This document shows, piece after piece, positions 44,217 through 52,321 of a DNA stretch of 64,000 nt. The number at the start of each line of letters is the position of its first letter. Position 1 is the stretch's first letter. The position numbers were made by a program, and so were the translations under genes. The notes beneath the pieces were generated by a model, which saw only the letters and a list, made by a program, of their open reading frames with translations, did not search any database and was not told the origin of the DNA. The stretch is from Mycobacterium szulgai (lineage in GTDB: Bacteria > Actinomycetota > Actinomycetes > Mycobacteriales > Mycobacteriaceae). The stretch lies in assembly GCF_002116635.1 (NCBI RefSeq), contig NZ_LQPW01000174.1, positions 1 through 64,000 on the forward strand. Direction: 5' to 3'.

Positions 44217-45032
44217 ATGGCCGTGGGGAACCGTGTTGGAGAGTTGTCGTTCAAAGCAATCATGCGCTGGGGTCCTGCGATTCAGCAGCGCCTTTACCCC
44301 GTCGCCACCAAGCTTTTCGCCAAATCAGGCGAGCTGTTATTGCTCAACAACGGCTACGAAGAGGACCCACCGATGGGTCTGCCGCTGGACCCGGAGGACG
44401 AGCCCAGCCGGTACCAGATCCAGCTCTACCACGTCACCGCAAACCAGGTCGATCTCAAGGGCAAACGCGTCCTTGAGGTTGGATGCGGCCACGGCGGTGG
44501 AGCGTCCTACATCATGCGCAAGCTGGGACCGAAGTCCTACACCGGACTTGACCTGAACCCGTCGGGCATCGAGTACTGCCGGGAGCGGCTCAACATCCCC
44601 AACCTGCATTTCGTGCAGGGCCACGCCGAGCAGTTGCCGTTCCCGGACGAGTCCTTCGACGCGGTGATCAATATCGAGTCCTCACACTGCTACCCGAACT
44701 TCCGCGGGTTCCTCGCCGAAGTGGTACGCGTGCTCACTCCGGGCGGGCACTTTCTCTACTCCGATTCCCAACCGCCGATCGGCATCGAGGCATGGGAGGC
44801 CGCGCTGGCCGATGCCCCGTGGAAGATGATCTCGCAGCGGGTCATCAGTGACGACGTAGCCCGCGGCTTCCACAAGAATGCGTTTCACTTGCAAGACGTC
44901 GTCGACTCCCGCACGCCGCCCTTCCTGCGCTCAGTGGTGCGCAAGAGGCTGCATGAGGGCATCGAGAGCAACTGCAGCGCACTGGAAAGCGGCGCACTGT
45001 CCTACCGGCTGTACTGCTTCGAAAAGGAATGA
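44217..45032 (+). CDS. SAM-dependent methyltransferase of the phthiotriol/phenolphthiotriol type (Rv2952-like)
   Basis: 271 residues. SAM motif I is VLEVGCGHGGGASY, followed by YTGLDLNPSGIEYC, GHAEQLPFPDESFDAVINIE and the closing LSYRLYCFEKE. The segment NNGYEEDPPMGLPL before the fold and the ending are shared with Rv2952, which O-methylates the phthiocerol/phenolphthiocerol lipids, and with glycopeptidolipid methyltransferases. No PDIM genes are nearby, so the substrate is more likely a product of the adjacent PKS/P450 locus; this is inference. ATG 44217 is close behind a possible -10 box and no ribosome site is seen. Confidence 0.88.
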   Translation: MAVGNRVGELSFKAIMRWGPAIQQRLYPVATKLFAKSGELLLLNNGYEEDPPMGLPLDPEDEPSRYQIQLYHVTANQVDLKGKRVLEVGCGHGGGASYIMRKLGPKSYTGLDLNPSGIEYCRERLNIPNLHFVQGHAEQLPFPDESFDAVINIESSHCYPNFRGFLAEVVRVLTPGGHFLYSDSQPPIGIEAWEAALADAPWKMISQRVISDDVARGFHKNAFHLQDVVDSRTPPFLRSVVRKRLHEGIESNCSALESGALSYRLYCFEKE

Positions 45033-45085
45033 GACAACTGCGGGCCGCCATGCGGGCCGCAGTGTCGCAACGATAGCGTCAGCCC

Positions 45086-46873
45086 GTGGCGCACCTGCTC
45101 GGAGCCGAGGCCGTACATCTTGCGTATCCCACTCAGGTGGTATTCGAATCGGTCACGCTCGGAGTCAATGACGGCGCGCGCATCGGCATCGTCGGCCGAA
45201 ACGGCGACGGCAAGTCCAGCCTGCTGGGGCTGCTGACCGGCCAGCTGCAACCCGATTCCGGCCGAGTCACCCAGCGCAGCGGCTTGCGGGTCAACGCACT
45301 GAGCCAGGCCGATACCCTCGACCCCGATCGCACGGTCGGCGCGACACTGGTCGGCGACCAACCCGAACACCAGTGGGCCGGCGATCCGCGGGTGCGCGAC
45401 GTAGTAGGCGGCCTGGTGGCTGATATTGCCTGGGAAACAACGATTTCCACGCTCAGCGGCGGTCAGCGGCGACGGGTGCAGCTGGCCCGGCTGCTGATCG
45501 GCGAATGGGATGTGATCGCCCTCGACGAGCCCACCAACCACCTCGACATCGAAGGCATCACCTGGCTGGCGGCACATCTCAAACAACGCTGGGCCCGTAA
45601 CGCCGGGGGCCTGCTGGTGGTCACCCACGACCGCTGGTTCCTCGACGAGGTCGCCACCAACACCTGGGAGGTGCATGACGGCATCGTCGAGCCCTTCGAA
45701 GGCGGCTACGCGGCCTACGTTCTGCAGCGCGTCGAACGGGACCGGCTGGCCGCCGTCGCCGAGGTCAAGCGGCAAAACCTGATGCGCAAGGAGCTGGCCT
45801 GGCTGCGCCGCGGCGCGCCGGCCCGCACCTCTAAGCCCAAATTCCGCATCGAGGCCGCCAACCAGCTGATCGCCGATGTACCGCCGCTGCGCAACAACGT
45901 CGAGCTGGCCAAACTGGCCACCGCCCGGCTCGGCAAGGACGTCATCGATCTGCTTGATGTGTCGGTGTCGTTTGGCGGGCGCCAAGTGCTGCGCGACATC
46001 GAATGGCGGATCGCCCCCGGCGAACGCACCGGCATCGTCGGCGCCAACGGGGCCGGCAAGTCCACCCTGCTCGGACTGATCGCCGGCACCATCTCGCCCG
46101 ACTCGGGGCGGGTCAAGCGCGGCAAGACCGTCCAGCTGGCCGTGCTCGATCAGCAGGGCGACGTGCTGACTTCGGTGGCCGACGAGCGGATTGCCGACGT
46201 GCTGGGCAGGTTGCGTGGCGGGTATGAGGTCGAGGGTCGCGAGGTCACCCCGGCCCAGCTGCTGGAGCGGCTCGGCTTCGCCCGCGGCCAGCTCTCGGCG
46301 CGGGTGGGCGAACTCTCCGGCGGGCAGCGCCGGCGATTGCAACTCATGCTGACGCTGTTGTCCGAGCCCAACGTGCTGCTGCTGGACGAGCCCACCAATG
46401 ACGTCGACACCGACATGCTGACCGCTACCGAAGACTTGCTGGACTCCTGGGCCGGGACACTCATCGTCGTCTCGCACGACCGCTACCTGATAGAACGCGT
46501 CACCGACCAGCAGTACGCGATTCTGGACGGCCGGCTGCGTCATCTGCCCGGCGGCATAGACGAATACCTGCGGTTGGCCGCCGAACCGGCCAAGCCGGCC
46601 GCCGGACCGGCGGACGTGCCGGCTAAGTCCCAAGCCCACCAGCAACCGAAGTCGGGTGCCCAGCGGCGCGCGGCGGAGAAGGAGCTGGCTGGCGTCGACC
46701 GCCAGCTGGCGCGGCTGGCCGAGCGGATTGCGGCCCAGCACGACGAACTCGCCGCACACGATCAGTCCGATCACGTCGGCATCACCCGGCTGACACAACA
46801 GTTGCGCCTCCTCGAAGATGAAGTGGCCGCAACCGAAAGCCGCTGGCTGGAGCTATCGGAGGAGCTGGAATGA
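45086..46873 (+). CDS. ABC-F family ATPase, full-length counterpart of Rv1668c-Rv1667c
   Basis: 595 residues from a GTG start. Two ATPase modules lie in one chain without membrane segments: Walker A GRNGDGKSS and GANGAGKST, signatures LSGGQRRRVQLARLL and LSGGQRRRLQLMLTL, Walker B ALDEPTNHLDIE and LLDEPTNDVDTD. A charged helical tail follows (about 510-595). ABC-F proteins act on the ribosome and many protect it from macrolides and related antibiotics. In M. tuberculosis this gene is annotated as two pieces. It overlaps cyp139 by 4 bp. Confidence 0.95.
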   Translation: MAHLLGAEAVHLAYPTQVVFESVTLGVNDGARIGIVGRNGDGKSSLLGLLTGQLQPDSGRVTQRSGLRVNALSQADTLDPDRTVGATLVGDQPEHQWAGDPRVRDVVGGLVADIAWETTISTLSGGQRRRVQLARLLIGEWDVIALDEPTNHLDIEGITWLAAHLKQRWARNAGGLLVVTHDRWFLDEVATNTWEVHDGIVEPFEGGYAAYVLQRVERDRLAAVAEVKRQNLMRKELAWLRRGAPARTSKPKFRIEAANQLIADVPPLRNNVELAKLATARLGKDVIDLLDVSVSFGGRQVLRDIEWRIAPGERTGIVGANGAGKSTLLGLIAGTISPDSGRVKRGKTVQLAVLDQQGDVLTSVADERIADVLGRLRGGYEVEGREVTPAQLLERLGFARGQLSARVGELSGGQRRRLQLMLTLLSEPNVLLLDEPTNDVDTDMLTATEDLLDSWAGTLIVVSHDRYLIERVTDQQYAILDGRLRHLPGGIDEYLRLAAEPAKPAAGPADVPAKSQAHQQPKSGAQRRAAEKELAGVDRQLARLAERIAAQHDELAAHDQSDHVGITRLTQQLRLLEDEVAATESRWLELSEELE

Positions 46874-48171
46874 GCGGTTATGCGACCGTGCCCTACCGGC
46901 CCGGGGAGGCGCTGCTGGCGCTGTACCGGCGCCGCGGGCCGGTGATCAACTCCGGGCTAGGCGGTCACGGTTACACCTATCTGCTCGGAGCCGAGGCGAA
47001 CAAGTTCGTGTTCGCCAATGCCGATGCGTTCAGTTGGCGGGAGACATTCGAGAGTCTGGCGATCGCCGACGGCCCGACCGCGCTGATCGTCAGTGACGGC
47101 GATGACCACCGGCGCCGGCGCAGCGTGGTGGCGCCGGGGCTGCGTCACCGCCAGATCCAGGACTACGTGCAGACCATGGTGGCCAATATCGATGCCGTCA
47201 TCGACGACTGGCGGCCCGGCCAGCGGCTGGATATCTACCAGGAGTTCCGATCCGCGGTACGGCGCAGCACCGCCGAGTCGCTGTTCGGCCAGCGCCTGGC
47301 CGCCCACTCCGATTTCCTCGGCGAAAACCTGCAGCCGCTGCTGAACTTGACTCATCAGCTGCCCCAGATGATGCGGCTACAGCAGCGACTCAACTCCCCC
47401 GCCTGGCGGCGGGCGATGGCATCCCGCGAGCGCATCGACCGCCTGATCGACGCCCAAATCGCCGCCGCCCGGGCCCAGCCCAACCCCGACGACCATATGA
47501 TGACGATGCTGCTCGACGGCCGCGGCGACGAAGGTTATGCATTGAGCGACAACGAGATTCGCGATCAGATCATTTCGATGATCACCGCGGGATACGAGAC
47601 CACCAGCGGCGCGCTGGCCTGGGCGGCCTACACGCTGCTGACCCTGCCGGGCGCCTGGGACGCCGCTGCCGCGGAGGTAGCCCGGGCGCTCGGGGACAGA
47701 CCGCCCACGGCCGGCGACCTGAACAAGCTGAGCTATCTCAACGGCGTTGTGCACGAGACACTTCGGCTGTATTCACCGGGCGTGATCTCGGCGCGCCGGG
47801 TAATGCGTGAGCTCAGGTTCGACGGGCACCGCATCCGGGCCGGGCGGCTGCTGGTCTTCAGCGCTTACGTCACCCATCGGCTCCCCGAAACATGGCCCGC
47901 ACCAACCGAATTCCGTCCGCAACGCTGGGATCCCGAGTCGCCGGAGTACCGCAAACCCGCGCCGCATGAGTTCATCCCGTTCAGCGGCGGGTTGCACCGG
48001 TGTATCGGAGCGGCGATGGCCACCACCGAAATGACGGTGATGCTTGCCCGGCTGGTCGCCAGGGCATCACTTCGGTTGCCCGCTCAGCGGATCCGGGCGG
48101 GACACCTGGCCGCGCTGTGCCCTCGACCGGGTTTGACGGTCGAAGTCACTGACTCAGTGCCAGCGCAGTAG
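46870..48171 (+). CDS. cyp139: Cytochrome P450 of the CYP139 family
   Basis: 433 residues, orthologue of Rv1666c. The haem-ligand loop is FIPFSGGLHRCIGAAMA (Cys ligand), the I-helix oxygen-binding stretch ITAGYETTSGALAW, and the ExxR motif HETLRLYSPG. ATG 46870 overlaps the ABC-F stop (ATGA), so the two are cotranslated. The 3' end overlaps pks11 by 18 bp in convergent orientation. It probably oxidises a polyketide from the facing pks genes; the substrate is unproven. Confidence 0.95.
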   Translation: MSGYATVPYRPGEALLALYRRRGPVINSGLGGHGYTYLLGAEANKFVFANADAFSWRETFESLAIADGPTALIVSDGDDHRRRRSVVAPGLRHRQIQDYVQTMVANIDAVIDDWRPGQRLDIYQEFRSAVRRSTAESLFGQRLAAHSDFLGENLQPLLNLTHQLPQMMRLQQRLNSPAWRRAMASRERIDRLIDAQIAAARAQPNPDDHMMTMLLDGRGDEGYALSDNEIRDQIISMITAGYETTSGALAWAAYTLLTLPGAWDAAAAEVARALGDRPPTAGDLNKLSYLNGVVHETLRLYSPGVISARRVMRELRFDGHRIRAGRLLVFSAYVTHRLPETWPAPTEFRPQRWDPESPEYRKPAPHEFIPFSGGLHRCIGAAMATTEMTVMLARLVARASLRLPAQRIRAGHLAALCPRPGLTVEVTDSVPAQ

Positions 48172-49215
48172 CACCAGTTCGGCGCAGAATCCGGGCCCCA
48201 TGGCCAGCATCAGCCCCGGGCTGTCGCTGGGCGGCCGCTTTTCGATGGTGTCGCGCAGGATGTGCAGCACCGAAGCCGACGACAGGTTGGAGATCTCGCC
48301 GAGCGAGCGCCAGGTCAGCTCTAGCGCTTCCGGCGGTAGCTCCAGGCTGGTGGCAATCGCGTTGATGACTTTCGGGCCACCCGGGTGGCTCACCCAGGCG
48401 CTGATGTCGTCCCTGCTCAACTGGTGCGTCGCCAAGAAGGCGTCAACGTCTTGGGCGAGGTGCCGCTCGATCAGGGTGGTGAGATCCGGCGAGAGCCGCA
48501 GCCGCAGCCCGTGGGTGCCGACATCCCAGCCCATGATGTGCAGCGAATCGGGGTACAGGCTGCTGCGCGAATCGACGATGTCGGGCCCGGCTGAGCGCAT
48601 CCGCTCGGCGCGCTGGTCGCCGACGGCAACCACCGCGGCCGCGCCGTCGCCGAACAGCGCGGTCCCGACCAGGCCGGACACCGTGGGCTTGACCGCCGGA
48701 TAGGTCAGTGAGCACAGCTCGACGGCTACCAGGACCGCCACGCCGTCGGGCGCGCCACGCAGGTAGTCGTGCAGCCGGGCTACTCCGGCTGCCCCGGCGA
48801 CGCAGCCCAGCCCGAACAGCGGCATCCGGCGCACATCGGAACGCAGACCGATCCGTCCGGCGATCCGGGCATCAAGTGACGGCACGGCGACACCGGTGAC
48901 CGTCGTGGTGATGATCATGTCGATATCGCACGGCTGCAGCCCGGCCTCGTCCAAAGCGCCCATGAGGGCCTCGACGCCGAGATCGACCGCCTGGTCGATG
49001 AAGATTTCGTTTGCATCGCCGAAGTCGGTGAGCGACGCATATCGCTCCAGCGGCAGAACTAGGTGACGACTGTTGACCCGGGCGGCGGCGTGCAGGCGCC
49101 GGACGATCTCCTCATGCTCTTTGAGGCCGGGGAATTCGACCAGCGCATCGGTCACCTCGGCCTGGCTATAGCGGTGCGATGGCAACGCTCCGAACACACC
49201 GGCAATGACGCTCAT
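48154..49215 (-). CDS. pks11: Type III polyketide synthase (chalcone/stilbene synthase-like)
   Basis: 353 residues, orthologue of Rv1665. This homodimeric enzyme extends long acyl-CoA starters with malonyl or methylmalonyl units to alkylpyrones. The catalytic Cys lies in LFGLGCVAGAAG, the His in SHPGGPKVI, and the closing GPGFCAELVLL matches the family. It lies last in the pks7-pks8-pks9-pks11 series, 162 bp after pks9, in the same orientation. Confidence 0.95.
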   Translation of the reverse strand: MSVIAGVFGALPSHRYSQAEVTDALVEFPGLKEHEEIVRRLHAAARVNSRHLVLPLERYASLTDFGDANEIFIDQAVDLGVEALMGALDEAGLQPCDIDMIITTTVTGVAVPSLDARIAGRIGLRSDVRRMPLFGLGCVAGAAGVARLHDYLRGAPDGVAVLVAVELCSLTYPAVKPTVSGLVGTALFGDGAAAVVAVGDQRAERMRSAGPDIVDSRSSLYPDSLHIMGWDVGTHGLRLRLSPDLTTLIERHLAQDVDAFLATHQLSRDDISAWVSHPGGPKVINAIATSLELPPEALELTWRSLGEISNLSSASVLHILRDTIEKRPPSDSPGLMLAMGPGFCAELVLLRWH

Positions 49216-49377
49216 TTTCCCTACCCCTCCCGGTCACTTAAGCCGGCCCCGATTCGTACCCCTTAAAGCCCGCAGTTTAGTTGGGCGTGGACGGTTCCCG
49301 CAAAAGAACTGAGCTATTCAACACCTGTCGCATTTACCGGAGGGCAGTCGCAGTAATTGGGCAGGGCCGGCCGCATT

Positions 49378-52056
49378 TCACCAGTTAGTGTCATTTTCAT
49401 CATCTGCATTGGGATCCGAATTAAGCGCCATTTCGATTAAGGCTTCCGGGCTCAACGAATCGATGATGTCGTCGCTGACGCTCCGATCAGGCGCGACGTT
49501 GCCGGACTGCCCGGCCAGCAGCAATAGTTTGTCCAGCAGTCCGGTGCGGCGAAGCTCGTGGATGGGAATGTTTCGCAGCAGCGCCCAGATATTCTCATCG
49601 TCAGATGCCGGATGCGGACTGCCCGAAAGTTGATAACCGAGGTGGGCCGCCAAAGCCGCGGGCGTCGGATAGTCAAAGATCAGCGTGCGCGACAACACCA
49701 AACCGGTGGCTGTTGTCAGGCGGTTTCGCAATTCCACGCCGGTCATTGACCCGAACCCAAGTTCTTCGAAAGCGCGCTCGGGATCGATGTCCCGGCTGTC
49801 CGGGTGACCCAAGACGATCGCCGCGTGCACACACACCAGCTCCACCAGCTTGCGGCGTTGCTCTGCGGCAGGCAGGTCCGCTAGTCCCGCCACGCTTGCC
49901 GGTTCACTACCCGGCTGATGCGCGCGAGTGCCGCCAAGCCAATAGCGCTGCCGGGCAAATCCGTAGGTCGGCAGGTCGACCCGCTGGGCGCCCAGCCCGG
50001 CGAATGCCCGGGGCCAATTCACGTTCACACCCGCGGTGAACAACCGACCCAGCGTCCAGAGCAGGGACTCGGCGGTCAACCCGGCATCCGGACCCACCTC
50101 GACGAACACATTGGTCCCCAGCGATTCAGCCGCCACCGTGCCCGACACCAGTTCGATTCGCTGCTGCGATTCCGGCACCTGAGCCAGCGTCGGTAAGAAC
50201 TCGTCATTTCCCTGAGTCAGCAAAGTCGCGGCGTCGGCCAGCGACAGCACGCCGGCTATGTAGGCGGCGGCAACCTCGCCGACCGACTGACCCGCCACCA
50301 CGTCTGGCTCAACTCCCCATTCCGCCAGCAGCCTTGCCAGCGCCACCTCCACGGCGAACACCGCGGGCCAGGCGTATTCCGGCCTCTGCAACAGCTCAAC
50401 CTCGTTGCCCCAGAGCACCTGCCGCAGCGGCAATCTCAGCTTTTCATCCAACGCGTCGGCGACTTCGTCGAAGGCCGCCGCGAAAGCCGGAAACCGTTGA
50501 TACAACTCTTGACCCATACCCAGCCACTGCCAGCCGTCTCCAGGGAACACGAACGCGATCCTGCGGCTCGGCTGGTCGGGGACGTGATCGGCACCGGCCA
50601 AGTCGGCCAGGCCAGCCGACAACTGATCACGCGCGGCGCCGACCACGACGGCGCGGTGCTCGAACACCGACCGTGTACTGGCCAGCGACCATCCCACATC
50701 GACGGCGCTCAACCGGTGGTCGGCGTCGACCCATGCCCGCAGCCGCTGCGCCTGGTTGACCAGCGCCGCACTCGACCGCGCCGACAGTACCCACGGTACT
50801 GTGACCGAATCATTGTCCGCCACAGCGCTTTTAGCCGCCTCAGGCGCTTGCTGCAGGATCACATGTGCGTTGGTGCCGCCCATTCCGAATGAGGACACGC
50901 CGGCTCGCCGTGGCTGCCCTTCGGGCCAGCGCGTTAGCGCCGTATTGACGCGCAGACCAAGGCTTTCCACATCGACGCTGGGACTGGCATAGTTGAGACT
51001 TGCTGGAATCAGACCGCTTTCGAGCGCCAAGACCGTCTTGAGCAACCCCGCGATGCCCGCGGCCGCGCCGGCGTGGCCGATATTGGTTGCCACCGACCCC
51101 ACGGCCACCGGACGCTGGTGCCGTTCGGCGAAGATCTCACCAAGCGCCGACGCCTCGATCGGGTCACCGACTTGGGTGCCCGTTCCGTGCGCCTCGACAT
51201 AGTCGATTTGGTTGTGGTCGAGGCCCGCGCTGGACAGCGCCTGGCGGATGACCTCTGCCTCCGCAGCGGCCGAGGGCACCGTCAACCCGGGCCCGCGATG
51301 CCCGGCGTTACCCAACGCGCTGCCCAGAATGACTGCGTGGATTCGGTTTCCGTCAGCCACGGCGGCGGGTAAGGGCTTGAGGAGAACAACGCCGCCGCCT
51401 TCGCCCCGCACGTAGCCGTCGGCGCGTTCGTCGAATGCGTAGGTGTGGCCCAGCACCGACAGCGCACCCGATTCTGTTTCCAGCATGTCGATTTCGGGTG
51501 CCAGGTTGAGCTGGATGCCTCCGGCTATCGCCAGCTGTGCCGCGCCGGTCCGCAGACTTTCACAGGCAAGGTGTACCGCCGCGAGGGACGACGATTGCGC
51601 GGAGTCGACGACCATGCTGGCCGCACGCAGCCCGAAGGCATACGACACCCGGTTGGCGATCATGGCCCGATTGCTGCCGGCGAAGGAGTGATGGTCAAGG
51701 GTGTCTGCAGCGTCGCGCAGCGTCAGAAAGGCGTAATCGTCGTTCATCGCGCCCAGGTACACCGCGACCTGCTGGTCGCGCACATCTTGCGGCACAACGA
51801 AAGCGTCTTCGAACAACTCCCAGGTCAACTCCAGCGCCAGGCGCTGGCGGGGGTCCATCGCGCACGCCTCGCGCGGCGAGAGGTTGAAGAAGCCGGCGTC
51901 GAAGTCGGCGAGGTTCTCGATAGGGCCGGTGGCTTCGCGACCGTCGCGCAGCAACTGCCAGAAGTCGTGCGGGTTGGCGGCTGCAGGAAACCTGCATGCC
52001 AGTCCGATGATGGCGATATCCGTCGGTTGCAAACCACCCTCCACTTCGTGAGGCAC
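49378..52056 (-). CDS. pks9: Short type I PKS, Pks9-like: KSQ-type ketosynthase, truncated AT, ACP
   Basis: 892 residues, GTG start. KS at 10-430: the active-site Cys is replaced by Gln154 (SAQSSSL), while the two catalytic His segments (EAHGTGT, TNIGHA) remain, as in decarboxylating KSQ loading domains. AT at about 500-690 is shortened: FPGDGWQW replaces the usual FPGQGAQW, GQSVGE replaces GHSxGE, and the segment with the extender-specificity motif is absent. ACP near 760-840 has GFGSMTGVELRNRL, with the Ser kept but the preceding Asp changed to Gly. Rv1664 occupies the same place. It may prime or decarboxylate rather than extend. Confidence 0.92.
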   Translation of the reverse strand: MPHEVEGGLQPTDIAIIGLACRFPAAANPHDFWQLLRDGREATGPIENLADFDAGFFNLSPREACAMDPRQRLALELTWELFEDAFVVPQDVRDQQVAVYLGAMNDDYAFLTLRDAADTLDHHSFAGSNRAMIANRVSYAFGLRAASMVVDSAQSSSLAAVHLACESLRTGAAQLAIAGGIQLNLAPEIDMLETESGALSVLGHTYAFDERADGYVRGEGGGVVLLKPLPAAVADGNRIHAVILGSALGNAGHRGPGLTVPSAAAEAEVIRQALSSAGLDHNQIDYVEAHGTGTQVGDPIEASALGEIFAERHQRPVAVGSVATNIGHAGAAAGIAGLLKTVLALESGLIPASLNYASPSVDVESLGLRVNTALTRWPEGQPRRAGVSSFGMGGTNAHVILQQAPEAAKSAVADNDSVTVPWVLSARSSAALVNQAQRLRAWVDADHRLSAVDVGWSLASTRSVFEHRAVVVGAARDQLSAGLADLAGADHVPDQPSRRIAFVFPGDGWQWLGMGQELYQRFPAFAAAFDEVADALDEKLRLPLRQVLWGNEVELLQRPEYAWPAVFAVEVALARLLAEWGVEPDVVAGQSVGEVAAAYIAGVLSLADAATLLTQGNDEFLPTLAQVPESQQRIELVSGTVAAESLGTNVFVEVGPDAGLTAESLLWTLGRLFTAGVNVNWPRAFAGLGAQRVDLPTYGFARQRYWLGGTRAHQPGSEPASVAGLADLPAAEQRRKLVELVCVHAAIVLGHPDSRDIDPERAFEELGFGSMTGVELRNRLTTATGLVLSRTLIFDYPTPAALAAHLGYQLSGSPHPASDDENIWALLRNIPIHELRRTGLLDKLLLLAGQSGNVAPDRSVSDDIIDSLSPEALIEMALNSDPNADDENDTNW

Positions 52057-52215
52057 TGATTCGCATGGTACGAACCGGGAGCCGGGGAGGGCTCTTGCGG
52101 GCCTGCCACAGCGCTCGGGCGAGCCGCGGTACCCGTCAGACGAGCCTGAGTGTCGTCGGGGTGTCCGGCGGCACGTTGACGAGGTGGTGTGCGAGCTGAA
52201 AGTGAGCCTTGGGCC

Positions 52216-52320
52216 TCAGAAACTCATCAGCGTCTGCACCATCCCGCGGCCGAAGGCGGTGAGCCCCGAAATCCCGCCACCTATGACGACCGCGTCGACA
52301 CAGTCGAAACAGATACCGGA
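52216..52320 (-). pseudogene. Possible remnant of a flavoprotein gene between pks8 and pks9
   Basis: A 34-codon stretch directly after the pks8 stop reads VDAVVIGGGISGLTA, a classic N-terminal FAD-binding motif, then FGRGMVQTLMSF and a stop. No start codon precedes the motif in frame, and the rest of a flavoprotein is missing, so this would be a deletion scar. The match is short and could be chance. Confidence 0.35.
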
Positions 52321-52321
52321 A

